Of a stretch of DNA of 64,000 nucleotides, positions 46,709 to 58,116 are shown piece by piece. Under the pieces are notes generated by a model. That model was not told the DNA's origin, ran no database searches, and saw nothing but the letters and a program-made list of their open reading frames with translations. The first letter of the stretch is position 1, and every line of letters starts with the position of its first letter. Position numbers and translations under genes: made by a program. Origin of the DNA: Stemphylium vesicarium (Eukaryota; Ascomycota; Dothideomycetes; Pleosporales; Pleosporaceae); contig QXCR01000031.1 in NCBI GenBank assembly GCA_004380135.1, positions 124,001 to 188,000 on the forward strand, written 5' to 3'.

Positions 46709-48824
46709 ATGACCGCTCACCATCGCCTCGAACCTATCGATGAAAACCGAAAATTGGAATTCCCACGCCGAACCGTGTACGATCGACTCCAGGACCATCG
46801 CCAGCTGGCCTGGCTGGCTTGCGCTACAACTTCCCTCCTGACCACAAGGCATCTCCTAGTTGAAAGGAATTTGCATTACCCCTTGCAGTTGTATGCTAGT
46901 CAGATTGCGGCCACAGCTATCCTTGCTTTCATCACACATCCATGGCGACGGGATGATCGAGAAGTTGGCGAGCAAGAGCAATGGAGGAAGAGACCAATCC
47001 AAGGCACGCTCTTAGTGGCCGTCTCCCAATGTCTGCAAGCAGTATCGGCACTATGCATAACGCAAGCGGTATTGCACACTTCGAACCTGCCTTTGCTGTG
47101 TATGATAGTAGTGAGTTCAGCTAGCCAAACTACATTTCGTGTTGAGTTAACATTTCCAGACAATAGCCTTCTTCGCTGAAGGATTGGTACTATATGTATT
47201 CGCGTACACATCTCGCTCAGGCGCCGGCGCACTGCGTTTGTGTCTTCTCCTTCTGGCCTGTGCTGGAATTCTGTTCATGGAATATCGGCTTATGGTACCA
47301 AGCCTGATAACATCTATTCTAGCCATGCTCTTGCTCGGCTTGGCGAGTGCACTGAAAAAGTTGGGTGCGAGACATTACCCAGGAGATGCGCCCACCCGGA
47401 CCATGAATGCAAGTTGGCTGGTTGGCATGGGTGTGGCAATTGCAGCCTTTTGCGCAATTAGTGGTTGGCCCAACGAGCACCGGAGCGCGTTCAGTAGCGG
47501 ATGCTTGTTGTTGCGCGCGTTGAATGCGTTCTCCACTGGAGTAGCGCTATTAATGGGAGGATCGATACTCTTTCCTGTGGACACCCGGTCCAGCGGCCAA
47601 CTATCTGGCTCTTTTGCTTCACAACGTGTACGCGACGCATTGGCATTGCTGGCCATGACGGCTGTCACGGGTTGTTTTACGTCCCTTTCGTTACGTCGTT
47701 CTTACTCGAGTTGGTACCAGTTGTGCTTCTACCTCCTCGCGGTCCTTTGCGTATGCGGCGAGGAGATTTACGATTTGATCTGGAACAACTCAAGACACCG
47801 GGATGATGCCTACGACTTGGTCAGGCCTCAGTCAGCCGACAGCGAAGAATCTGGCATGCAGGAGATGCGAATCATGCTCCCGGAAACTCGAAGCCAAGGT
47901 TTTCGCTCCTCTTTTGGCAGCGTGATCTTAGTCGTGCTATGGACAGCGCACATCAGCTTCAACTTTGGACAACGTCAATATCCTCGCATTGAACCTCAAC
48001 TGGATCTCGGGTACGAAGCGAACGGCCCTTTGGAGGTGGTCATCAGCATGTACAAGGAGTCGACGGAGGATGTAGCCTCGCTTATATCGAGGCTACACAG
48101 CATGCCGCAGATGTCGCAAGCGCTTGTTACGATCTACTTGAAAGATGGTAAAGCGGACGAAGAGTTGGTAAAGCAAGAGACGAACGCGGACGCCGTCGTC
48201 AAACTCCCAAACGTGGGGCGAGAAGCCGAGACGTACCTCAACCATATCGTCACTCGCTGGGACAACCTTGCGGAGCGTACCGTATTCCTCCAAGCCGACG
48301 TCCACAACCCACGAGAGTTCTATCCATTCTTCGAACAATATTTCCGCGCAAACCAGACCGGCTTCCTTAACCTAGGCTGGGCTGGTAATGTCTGTAACAG
48401 CGACGGTTGTGGTGACAAGAACGGTTGGGAGGACGAGACATCGCTGTTTTCCAAAGTTCAATCGCGCATCGACGATACCGCACACGATGGTGTACTGCTG
48501 AGCTACAAGGGCCAATTCGTTGTCACGGCGGCGCGTATTCGCGGCATCGATAAAGCAATATACGAGGATCTCTGGAACCTTTTCGTCGACGAAGAAAGCT
48601 GGGCGCACAAGGAGCCCTACCTGCACGGTCGACAAGATTCGATGAGCCGACCCCAGTTCGGATACACAATGGAAAGAATATGGAATGTCTTATTCCAATG
48701 CTCAGACATGGACGTCGCATGGAGATGTCCTACGCTGCTGAGCGGATGGAGACCTGGCGGCACCATTGCCGACTGCCAGTGTTTTGATGCAGAGTTGGTT
48801 GATGGTGTAGATGGACGAGCCTGA
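46709..48824 (+). CDS. Membrane protein: DMT/nucleotide-sugar-transporter-like domain fused to DUF3431
   Basis: Exons are 46709-47110 and 47160-48824, giving 688 residues. The first ~400 residues hold about eight to ten hydrophobic helices, arranged like a drug/metabolite or nucleotide-sugar transporter (LYASQIAATAILAFI, GTLLVAVSQCLQAVSALCITQAVL, TIAFFAEGLVLYVFAYT, MLLLGLASALKKLGA). After a final helix (FGSVILVVLWTAHISF) comes a DUF3431 domain (about 435-680) with PNVGREAETYLNHIV, RTVFLQADVHNPREFYPFF and CNSDGCGDKNGW. DUF3431 proteins are usually small with one membrane anchor, and some workers relate them to glycosyltransferases; function here is unknown. The start is the first ATG in frame; the frame is open a little further upstream without one. 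The fusion may supply a sugar donor to the lumenal domain, which is speculation. Confidence 0.82.
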
Positions 48825-49633
48825 GGTTGTGTCAGGAGCTTTTGTCTTATTTGTTGTGATACCCCCTAGACCATGGATGACGCAAAGCAATATTTTTTTC
48901 CCTCAAGCTTTCGCGATCGCTACGTAAGTTAATTTTAGACGGCCGCTCACTAGCTCGAATGCGAACTATTTTTAATAATCGCAAACATGAGGATCTTCCG
49001 CTTGAGTCGGCGACGCACACGCAACATCAAGATGCTTTTTCCAGGCCTGCAATTGAATCTTCCCATGGCCGCAGGATGCAGAAGACCTCACTCCAATATG
49101 AGTTTTCCGACGTGTTTGAGATTCTGAGACATGGAGAACTGAGAGGATGCACAAGGTTTCGAAGCGCCGAGCTGAAACGTGTCGCAGCTCAAGGGTCGGC
49201 TAGCTTGCCGTTTGACACGTGATACACTATCCCTTCCTCGCAGTGCCGCACGGGCTCTCCAACCGATCCTTGCGGCGCGCACACAGTCAGCGTGAGCAGC
49301 ACCCATCCATGACTCGCCCCTATCGCATAGCAATGGCGTCGCAGGTAGTCCCCTTTTCCTCGAAACATGCTGCGGTAAAACCTCGGTGTCAGCACGCGAA
49401 GCAGATTCTCAGCACCACTTTAATCCGTTCTGAAAAGTCCTGAATATTTCCTGGGTGTGCGGCGGCGACGACGACGACGACGACGACCATCATTCCCTGT
49501 ACATTCCTTTCACTTATCGTTCTACTAAGCCGGGGTGACTGGCTTCGATATTAGTTACCTATAGCACTTACTCGGCAACTAACCAACCGACGGTTCCTTA
49601 CCTTTGGTACGTAACCCTGCATATACACGACAC
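48825..49633. other. Intergenic region with a GAC run
   Basis: Promoter of the 2EXR gene; a (GAC)7-like run lies at about 49,465-49,487. I see no coding sequence. Confidence 0.5.
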
Positions 49634-50677
49634 ATGGCGACGGTGAAGCAGCGATCGAGCAGTAAGCTCTCCATATCTTCGAATAGGAGCTCAGATGGCC
49701 TGTACAAACATCGCCAGAGTCTACTATATCGCGAGCTCGAGATTCTTCTTGAGCTTACGCCAAGCACATTCAGCTCCCCACTTCTGGCTCTTCCAAGGGA
49801 GATCAGGGATCAGATCTTCAACTATGTATTACCGGACATCTCAAAGAACCGGCCGGAACTCCACACTTGCCTATGGGGAGCGGACATGTCAAACGGAGAG
49901 CCCTGGAGACATGACATCTTTGGCTATGGATCCTCGGTAGCCAAAGCATCACGACTGCGTCCGGAGCTACTTCTCATCAACAGGCAGATCCGAGAAGAAC
50001 TTCTCCAAAACTACTATAGCCGCAGCAAAGTCACTCTGCATGCCGAACTACGGAACACACCGACAAACAATGACTATTTCGAATACTCCCAACACATCCT
50101 GCGATTGCCAATGTTGAAGCACGTAACGCATATACGCTTCTACTTGGAATGGAACTACACGACGCTGAAGAACGGAAGCCGCGATAGGATGCTCAAAGAC
50201 CAAGTACGAATGACATCCAACCTGCTCGCAGCCATGGACAAGATTGTGCAGCCCCTGCAAAACATCGAAACCATCGACGTCTCCGTGCTCTTCTTCTGGA
50301 AATACCGGAGCGGGAAAATGTACAGCTTGTCCATGCAGGAGCTCTTCGACCTTGAGGGCGTCTTCAAGCACTGTGCCGAGCTCCGGTGGCTCGGTTTACT
50401 CGGAGAAAACGATGTACCCGGCAAAGTCAAACCCACCACTTCCACATACCTCAGTCCTTCGTCTGCAACGGCAAAGGGTTCGACTGCGGGTGTCGGCTAC
50501 AAAATGTCGACGGAGCGCAAGGGCACCGAGCAGAGTGGCGGCATGGACATTTGCGTCAGTCGCGATTTGGAAGATGCCATGGAAGAGAGGCGGAAGAGCA
50601 GTGTGGATTTCTTTGGCAACTACGAGATTGGCGAGCCCCTGCCTCAGCCGTGTTATCGACATGGTGCTATGATCTGA
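49634..50677 (+). CDS. 2EXR / F-box-like domain protein of unknown function
   Basis: Single-exon gene of 347 residues. After a Ser-rich start the motif PLLALPREIRDQIFNYVLPD (about residues 51-70) matches the short helical 2EXR/F-box-like module common in Dothideomycetes. LLLINRQIREELLQNYY, the usual second part of that module, follows. The rest is a mixed alpha/beta region with WNYTTLKNG and ETIDVSVLFFWKYRSG, ending in an acidic tail. Members of this family are numerous and fast-evolving, and no biochemical role is established. The ATG at 49634 is the first in the frame. Confidence 0.8.
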   Translation: MATVKQRSSSKLSISSNRSSDGLYKHRQSLLYRELEILLELTPSTFSSPLLALPREIRDQIFNYVLPDISKNRPELHTCLWGADMSNGEPWRHDIFGYGSSVAKASRLRPELLLINRQIREELLQNYYSRSKVTLHAELRNTPTNNDYFEYSQHILRLPMLKHVTHIRFYLEWNYTTLKNGSRDRMLKDQVRMTSNLLAAMDKIVQPLQNIETIDVSVLFFWKYRSGKMYSLSMQELFDLEGVFKHCAELRWLGLLGENDVPGKVKPTTSTYLSPSSATAKGSTAGVGYKMSTERKGTEQSGGMDICVSRDLEDAMEERRKSSVDFFGNYEIGEPLPQPCYRHGAMI

Positions 50678-51960
50678 GTCAAGGGAAGCGAAATGGATGA
50701 ATAAGGGAAAAGTGCCGTCACAAAAGTTCAGAAAAAAGTTCAGCGACTAGTGCGAAGATGAGGCATATATTGCTTCTTGATAGAAGTTGTAATGCGTAAT
50801 TTGTTTCACGTGTATATACATGCAAGATAGAATTTGTACAAAAACATCATCTCTTTTTACCGTTTACAGCCATTTGGGATATACTATCCGACGATCGTAC
50901 AACCGTATTTCCTGGCTGACAAACACAATAAACTGATTACTAGCGACTTTGTCTTGGCCTTTTTCCCAAGTCTCAAGAAAGGAACCAAAAACGAGAATCA
51001 GTAGCGTCGTGGGTCGCACAAGCTAGGGAATGGGGGCAATGTCACTTCCCATAGCTTGGCCGAGGTGCGTCGCTAGAATGGCGTTGCTAAGCAGAAAAAA
51101 TGGCGGGGAAACATGGGGGGTTAGGGAGGGGAAGGCGGGACTCGCATCAAGAACTGCACTCGAGGGCATTGCGAACAGGATACACTCGCTGTGCGCGATA
51201 AGATATGCTAAACGAATTTTGATGGCGGTTTTAATGACAAACGTTCGAGAGACACCATCTGAACAGGAGGAGTTAGAATCCGGAGTCAGAGAGAGCATGG
51301 GCGCATCATGAACGAGGGGTCGATGCGCTACTTCGGTTGAAGCTTACACCGTAACCGCACTGCGCCCGCTCGCGGCAGTCTTCCGCACTGCACTGTACGA
51401 CCCGTGCGACCAACTACTCTCGACGCCGAGTATTGTGTCCGTGGAGGATGAAGCCGGGTATTCTACCACGATGCACTGGGATCTAGTAGGAGAGCGGGGT
51501 AGGGCACGAGACAACTGTAACACGACTTAATCAATCACAACTAGGAAAGCCACATTGGGAAATAAGGGTAATTGCCCGCCGCATCCTATGACACCGTGTT
51601 GCTTGCTAGTTGCCAATTTAGCTGCATGTATGTTTTTTTTTCTTGCCTTTCTTCGTTTAATCTCATGTTCGCCGTTAAGTTGAGATTTCGCTTTGCTGCT
51701 TTTCCCCCGTTGTAGTCAACTTACGCCACTTTTACTTCCGGATGCCGATGTCGCGGGTTAAGGCTGCACTATCCACACCTCCGAACATTGTTATTGCGAC
51801 GCACCAGTCAACCTTTTTCCGTCTTTGATTTCTTCAACTGTATTTTCTTTCGTTTTCATCGGAAACCGCGGGAGTTTGCATGAGCAGGGCTTGATTACAT
51901 CTACTCCATCCATTCCGTGATAGAGGGGCGACATCCCATCTATTCACCACAGTCTCCGCC
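50678..51960. other. Intergenic region before the MFS gene
   Basis: 3' flank of the 2EXR gene and promoter of the transporter, with a T-rich stretch near 51,628. I see no gene. Confidence 0.5.
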
Positions 51961-53747
51961 ATGACGAAACCAGAACACCCGGCACTTTACCGCCACCCCA
52001 CGCGGAGCGAAATCATCGATCAAGCAGCAGCAGAAGGTCACGATGCAGACATACCAGGTAACCTTGGCTCCATCCACCAAGTCCCCAGTCACAACACATC
52101 AGTCATCTCGCGCCCAAAAGACGTCTACACAACTGGGGAAAAAGACATCGAGAAAGGCCATGACACAGCCACCATTTCCAGCGCAGACGAAGCAGAGAAC
52201 GAAGACAATTCCCCTTCACCAGACCCCAACATCATCGACTTCGACGGCCCCTCGGACCCCGAAAACCCACTAAACTGGCCCTCTTCCAAGCGCTGGGGCA
52301 TGATAGCCCTCATCTCAGCAATAACCTTCCTCACCCCCCTCGCAAGCTCCCAATTCGCACCGGGCGTCCCCGACGTAATGCGCGACTTCAACTCCACCAG
52401 CGACCTCCTCTCCGGCTTCATGGTATCCGTGTACGTGCTCGGCTTCGCATTTGGGCCGCTGATCATCGCACCGCTGTCTGAAATGTACGGGCGACTTCCA
52501 CTATACCATTGCTGCAACTTTTTCTTCATTGTGTTTACGATTGCGGCGGCTGTCGCGGGGGGCATGGCGCAGTTTGTGGTGTTTAGGTTCTTTATGGGGT
52601 GTTTTGGGGGCGCGCCTATGGTGTTGGGTGGGGGCACGATTGCGGATCTTATTCCTAGGGAGCAGAGGGGGACGGCTATGGCGGTTTGGATGATGGGGCC
52701 GAGTGAGTTTCTGAATCTAATTGTGTGTCCTTGAAGGAGAGAGTGTTCTTGGGGCTGATTGTTTTGGTGTGTAGCTGTTGGACCGTGTGTGGGTCCTATT
52801 ATCGGCGGTTTCCTCACCGTGGCTAAAGGATGGCGATGGAATTTCTGGTTCGTGGCTATAGTCGTGGGTTTCCCTCTCGCACATCATTCCAAGCTATCGA
52901 ATAAACCGCGTACTGAACTTTCTTCTAGGCTGGCGCATTCTTCATCACATCCCTCGTCCTCATGTCCGAAACCTCTCGCATCACCATCCTGCAACGCAAA
53001 GTCAACCGTCTCAAGTCCTCAACCGGCAACCCCAAACTCCGTTCCAAACTCGACACGGGCCTGACTCCCCGCGAACTCTTCAAGTACTCCATCGTTCGTC
53101 CCGCGAAAATGCTGTTCCGATCAACCATCTGCTTCGCAATCTCGCTGTACATTGCAATCACCTATGCCTACCTGTACATCCTGTTCACGACCTTCACCGC
53201 CGTGTTCAGCGGCCAGTACGGCTGGACAGGTGGGATAACCGGTCTGTCGTTCCTCGGTCTAGGCGTGGGGAGTCTGATTGGCCAATTCACGTATATTCAC
53301 TATGGCAACAAGGTCGTTCACAAGCACATGGCGCGCGGCGATTTTCAACCTGAGCATCGCCTTTATATGATGTGTATTGGAGGCTTCTTCATCCCGTGCG
53401 GCCTCTTCATGTATGGCTGGAGCGTACAGTATCAGACGCACTACATGGTTCCGATTACTGCGACAGGTATTATTGGGTTTGGGCTGTTGATGACGTTTAT
53501 GCCCGCGACGACTTACCTGGTTGACGTGTTTACGGTTCATGCGGCTAGTGCTATGGCGGCGAGTACCGTGCTAAGGAGTTTGGCCGCGGCGTTTATCCCG
53601 CTGAGTAGTCAGACCATGTACGCACAGATGGGGTACGGGTGGGGGAACAGCATGTTGGGGTTCATAGCGACGCTTTTGGTTCCGATTCCTTTTCTGTTCA
53701 TTAGATATGGAGAGCGCATACGGGTGAGGAGTACTGTGAAACTCTGA
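51961..53747 (+). CDS. MFS transporter, DHA1 family
   Basis: Proton-coupled exporter of drugs or small metabolites in the plasma membrane; the substrate is unknown. Exons are 51961-52702, 52775-52863 and 52929-53747, giving 549 residues. A ~110-residue cytosolic N terminus ends with the family's PENPLNWPSSKRWG. Twelve helices follow in two halves separated by a charged loop (SETSRITILQRKVNRLKS). The DHA1 signatures are APLSEMYGRLPLY (motif A after helix 2) and FFMGCFGGAPMVLGGGTIADLIPREQRGTAMAVW (helix 4 and loop). Both introns lie in the helix 5-6 region, and splicing gives GPTVGPCVGPIIGGF, the conserved motif C. No biosynthetic cluster surrounds it. Confidence 0.92.
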
Positions 53748-54061
53748 GGCCTGGTGACATGGGTGCGAGGATGTTCAGATGGATAAATCTACCACGCTTC
53801 GCCTTCAAACGATGAGCAACTGTAATATAAGAACGATTGTCGATTCCTCAAGCTCTTCCTACGAGCAGTCATTGAATTATTCCAGATCCGCCACCCCTAT
53901 GGTCCGGTGAACGATGTCCCAGCGTGTTGAATAATACCAGGCCCTGCTTTTCAAACTTCATTAGGCGAGCAAAAAGAGGACAACACCATCATGCACTCGC
54001 ACAACACAGCGCGACAAGCTAGACGGTAGTGGTAGACTACCGCGATGAAGCAGAAGTTCGC

Positions 54062-54071
54062 AAAAAAGAAA
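54062..54071 (-). terminator. RNA polymerase III terminator of tRNA-Ser
   Basis: On the minus strand TTTCTTTTTT follows directly after the discriminator base of the tRNA gene. Confidence 0.8.
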
Positions 54072-54162
54072 CGATGCGGAGGAGATTCGAACTCCTGCGT
54101 CCGAAGACATATGATATCTACAAGATTCGAGTCATACCCATTAACCACTCTGGCACCGCACC
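54072..54162 (-). tRNA. tRNA-Ser (anticodon CGA) with a short intron
   Basis: The acceptor stem pairs GGTGCGG with CCGCATC (one G-T wobble), with discriminator G, as in serine tRNAs. The D arm is CCA...TGG around GAGTGGTTAA. The anticodon stem TATGA pairs with TCATA. Between them are 17 bases instead of 7, which fits loop CTCGAA-A with a 10-base intron (TCTTGTAGAT) one base after the CGA anticodon, the canonical position. A long variable arm (TGTC-TTCG-GACG) marks a class II tRNA. The T arm AGGAG-TTCGAAT-CTCCT is perfect. The exact intron ends could shift by a base. Confidence 0.88.
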
Positions 54163-54769
54163 TGGAATCTTTGCTGATTGATGGAAAACTGTTGAAATTC
54201 ATCAAATATATTCTAAATAAAGATTTACTGACGCGCATCAGCTTGTGCAAGCCTTGTTGCTGTGCTTCTTCAACAGCAGGTGCAAATGCAGATTCTGTTG
54301 TTCGTGGTGGGGCAGACCCGCGCATCCATGGTTGTTAACCCCGCTATTTGTGTGTGTGCCCCAGCGCTGTAAGTTGCGATGCAGATGCTGTGGGAAACGA
54401 ATTGGGGTTTCCTGGATAATGTGTAGCGTGTCTCTGCGCTTGTTTAGGATGTGCTTTTGGAACTCTGCAACTGTGTCTTTATAGCGCACAAGACCGACGC
54501 TGCACACCTGCTTGCTCGCGTCCGGTGCGACAACGTCTTACTGCGCTGTATGTGAATTTGCTTGATGCATGAGCGCTGTATAGCGTAATCAATTATTATT
54601 TTTCTGTCCATGCATTATTCCCGTGTCGCGGGTTGAATGTTCTTTGGTGTACAAATTCCCCTTTATAACGCCAGATGCCTGCGCCCCAAAATTGGCTACT
54701 TGCAATGCCAATACCAACAGCTTCCACGATACCTCGCGAGTGTCTTTCCACCTTCTGCATTACGTTGAG
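54163..54769. other. Intergenic region between tRNA-Ser and the 104-residue gene
   Basis: An 89-residue minus-strand frame at 54238-54507 has no ATG start and no promoter signs. I see no gene. Confidence 0.4.
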
Positions 54770-55084
54770 TTACTGCCAAAATTTCATTACGTCCTCAAAT
54801 TTTAGCCCTGCTCCTTGAATCTCATTCGGGGTTGTCGCTTGGCTTGTGTCGAGCTTCGTCTCAGCGGCCTCTATGCCCCAGCGACCGAGCTCTTCCTGGC
54901 TCTCCGTCCAGTCATCGTCATCACACTGAGGTGTCAAAACGACCGGTTTTTGAAGAGGCTGTGCTGGTGCAGCTTCGCAACGTCCACTGTACGAGTAGAG
55001 TGCTTGTCGTTGGGCGCGGCAATGACCGACGGTGTGATCGTGTTGGTTTGCCGCAACAGCTGCGATGATTGTAGTAGCTGGCAT
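54770..55084 (-). CDS. Small unknown protein, 104 residues
   Basis: I do not recognise it. A single exon starts MPATTIIAAVAANQHD and ends LKFEDVMKFWQ, with an acidic centre (QCDDDDWTESQEELGRWG) and four cysteines. There is no clear signal peptide, although the first 13 residues are hydrophobic. The main support is the 5' side: a TATAAAA box 125 bases upstream, followed by a long CA-rich leader (CACAGCATCACAATACAACATC and more), which is the classic layout of an inducible fungal gene. It might act in stress or late growth, but nothing in the protein says so. A chance frame behind a promoter remains possible. Confidence 0.5.
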   Translation of the reverse strand: MPATTIIAAVAANQHDHTVGHCRAQRQALYSYSGRCEAAPAQPLQKPVVLTPQCDDDDWTESQEELGRWGIEAAETKLDTSQATTPNEIQGAGLKFEDVMKFWQ

Positions 55085-55208
55085 AATTGGATAGGTGCTG
55101 TTCAAAACTCAAGATGCTTTTGAGATTGATCTTTTGTTGTGTGCGTGTAATGTAGATTTGAGTGTTGATGTTGTATTGTGATGCTGTGAAGTAAGTATAG
55201 GGTCAAGG

Positions 55209-55215
55209 TTTTATA
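55209..55215 (-). promoter_or_regulatory. TATA box of the 104-residue gene
   Basis: TATAAAA on the minus strand, followed by an A/C-rich, G-poor leader up to the ATG at 55084. Confidence 0.6.
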
Positions 55216-55608
55216 CTAGAAAGCGGTCAATAACTTGAACATCTCGGCCTCGGAGTCACGTAGCATCGATAAGACATCCCTGAAAGTACAAGGTGACTTT
55301 GCAAAGCATGTTGCGCATGTGGCGTTATTGTATTGTATTGAATAAGCTGATTTGATGATGGTGGTGAGACCGGGGGAGTGGCACCACCTCAGCCGCATGA
55401 GCGCGCGCGCGGAGATAACGACGCTGATACAAGGATTGGCGGCAAAAAAGATCGAAAGAAAGACAATCGCTGCAACGATTAAAAACTAGAGTGCTGGCGT
55501 ATGCTTTGTAGCGCAAGAGTGGGAGTATTCTAAAATCCGTGCGAGCATCCTGATGAGATGAGGAGAACGAAATGGGTCGATGAAAGAAGAGAAAGAAGAG
55601 AGAATGTT

Positions 55609-57110
55609 TCAAACATCCGGATCGATGCGGGAAGATTCTGATACTGGCGGCGAGGGGGGGTGCGAACTGCCTAGATAAGGTCGCTTTGCATGTCGTGGCT
55701 CGTCTGCGTCCTCGAGCGTACGCTTCTGCGATTCTTTCGTTGAGTCATCTGGCGCAAAATGCGGAAGGGCAACGTTGTCCACACTGTTTTGCGACAGTTT
55801 GTTCTCCCTGGCCGTAGCCACAAGCTTCTTCCACTGCGTTACTACACGCATAACATAGGCCAAACGCCCAAAGTCATGTGGGAGCGGTGCCGGCTTCATA
55901 TCCACCCAGTCGATCCTTTCCAGGCCAATGAGCTTTTTATGGTTGAGCGCCTTGGTAAGATGCTTGACCATGAAATCTATCTGCTCATGGTTTAGGGATG
56001 CATCACGGAGAGAGAACTGCAGCGTCAGATGACCTTTGGGCCTTCGTCGAATTCGGTGCAACGAATTGACGTGTTCAGGCGTGAAAGGCCTCAGGAAGAT
56101 GTGTTCTTGGTTCTGTTGAGGGCTCTTGCTACGTCCCCAAAGTTGTGAGGGCGTGTCCACGCGTCTCTGGTCTTGATTGATGCGGCTCATCAAGCTGAAA
56201 GTCGATATGGGGCGCCCGCTATCCTCTTGAAGGAAGCCCTCGAGAGCCTCAATGAGAGCACGCGTATAGGAGTTTGGCCCTGGTGCAGCAGTCGTCTGGT
56301 CTATGGAGCAGGCGCTCAGTAGCTCAAACTTCTTCTCCTCTTCCCTGCTAGACTTGGCGAGGTTGCTAGAGTAGCAAGTGTCGAGGATGGTCAAGACATC
56401 GGCGTCTACATCTGCATGCCGGAGCTGCTCTTCGGCTTTGTTCCATTGCACGCGCGCCTCTCTGTCCAAGCCCCTGTCGCGAGTAGGATCAAGACTTCCC
56501 GTAAGCTCTAGAACCTGCTTGTCGTCTCGAAAGATGCCATGCCCGGTGTAGTACACGATGAGCAGGTTGTGCTGTCCGTCGTTCTCAAGAATGAATTGCG
56601 TAATGTGGTTGTCGAGCTGGAATTGCGCCTTCTTCCGAACGTTCAACTCGACGATATTGGTGTGGTAGTGGAAGCGCGTGCGGAAAAGGCACTCGAGTTC
56701 CTTGGCCTGGGCACTTGTTAGGTCATGCCAACGCGCCTTCCCTGTTCACCAACCTCTTGCCCCGTTCGGAGCTGATCTAATTCGTCGGCCCATTTGATCA
56801 AGAGAACGGCAACTTTGGAGTATCCGTCTGGCAGGTCCATGTTCTTCGCAATCGCCTCCGCCCACCAATTCGCCTGCGACTCTGTGCTCGTTGCATAGTC
56901 TACAGCCTTGCTGCCTGGCACGCTCTCGACAAGAGCCGGCTTCTTCTGCGGGGCGGGAGCATCGCGTTTCGAAATGTCCTCGCAAGACAGGACTTGTAGA
57001 TCGGCTTGGGTGTGGAGCACCTTACCGGCAAGCGTGTTTGTGATGAGGGCCGCCGTGTCGTTGGTGGCCACGTCCCCTCCACGCGTCGTCGAGGTCAAAG
57101 AAAGAGCCAT
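55609..57110 (-). CDS. Caspase-like protease (peptidase C14 family)
   Basis: Exons on the minus strand are 57110-56754 and 56706-55609, giving 484 residues. The 47-base intron has a CTAAC branch and joins phase 0 exactly (LRTGQE-AKELECLFRTRFHYHTNIVEL). The caspase p20-like core holds the catalytic pair H175 (LLIVYYTGHG) and C230 (VLTILDTCYSS). It continues through LLSACSIDQTTAAPGPNSYTRALIEAL, which resembles the caspase strand after the cysteine. The N-terminal ~120 residues are unlike metacaspase prodomains: there is no Pro/Gln/Tyr-rich stretch or zinc finger. The C-terminal ~200 residues are helical, then basic and proline-rich. This is the caspase-like group often annotated in Pleosporales, not the canonical metacaspase Casa/Yca1. 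Substrate specificity is unknown. Confidence 0.85.
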
Positions 57111-57688
57111 CGGATAGAGCCAAGGCAAAGCTGTCAGGCTGAGAGAGTTCGCAGATGCCCGCCATGATGAATGAAAGCGTTCGCCGCGGCTTTTGGCCCC
57201 CAATCGTGTGGGACATACAGGACGGCTCAGAGAGTGCGGAAACAAGCAGGCGCAGCCCGACCCCGCCAATGAGCGAACTTCACACTTCGACCCCAACGCC
57301 TTTGGGGTCTGAAGCTGAGCCTCCACCATGCATCCTTCACGCGCGATTACCAGATTATTTGCAGCACCATGCGTGCTCTTTACGGAAAATGGCAGGCTAC
57401 TGCGATAATATGGCTGACGGCTCACTCAGCAACAATTTAACCCACCTAAACGGGCTCCGCTGGGGTGTCACAGAAGACGTGCAGCAAACGTCTCTAATCT
57501 GCGGCTGTGCAAGCGTCTTGAGCCCCCACCTGTGATCCATACCGGTCACGAACCTATGTTGCCTGGGGCTGCAGCTTGTGGACTTTTGAGAGGCCAGCAA
57601 CAAGGGCCAGTATAACAGCACAAGTTTCCTCGCCCTCCAGGGCATCATCCACAAGGCTATCCTGCCTCATTCCTCACCTCCACTAGAC
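57111..57688. other. Divergent promoter region of the caspase-like and 107-residue genes
   Basis: The two starts are 578 bases apart, so both promoters must share this stretch. I see no obvious palindromic operator or TATA box. Confidence 0.45.
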
Positions 57689-58116
57689 ATGGCTTCCAAC
57701 GCACTCGAAGAGCAGTCTGCCCAGGTCGCAGAGGTGAGTCGCGCAGTGTTTGTTTCTTTGCCGCACGAGGCTGACAATTAGCCACAGAATGAGTACCTAG
57801 ACTCAGCATCAGAGGACGGCGTTCCCGAGACAAAGTCCGGCGTAACTGTAAATCGAAATCCAACCCAGGTAAGCCAATTCTTTTGTGGACCCAGGAACAC
57901 TTCGTAACGAGAGACCAGGCAACCGCGCGCTTCAAAAAGGGTGATCTCGTCCACAAGCCGGTCATGGTCAACGGTGCAAGAACAAAGGTTACCTACACAA
58001 TTTGCGCCGACAGGTATAGCTCTCAGGGGTGGTTCGAGTATCAGGTCCGGAACTTTCATACGAATAAATTGGAGGGCGGCTGGGTGCGCGAGAAGGAATT
58101 GAAAGCCGGCGCCTGA
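57689..58116 (+). CDS. Small unknown protein, 107 residues, SH3-like C-terminal half
   Basis: Exons are 57689-57733, 57788-57868 and 57919-58116; both introns are phase 0 with good GT-AG ends. The first ~42 residues are acidic and disordered (MASNALEEQSAQVAE-NEYLDSASEDG). The second half (ATARFKKGDLVHKPVMVNGARTKVT ... WFEYQVRN ... EGGWVREKELKAG) has the short beta-strand rhythm of an SH3-like barrel, of the kind used for protein or nucleic-acid binding. I do not recognise a named family. It is divergent from the caspase-like gene. Confidence 0.65.

Noticed and set aside
54238..54507. 89-residue minus-strand frame next to the tRNA
   Set aside because: It has no ATG, no TATA or leader, and no partner exons.
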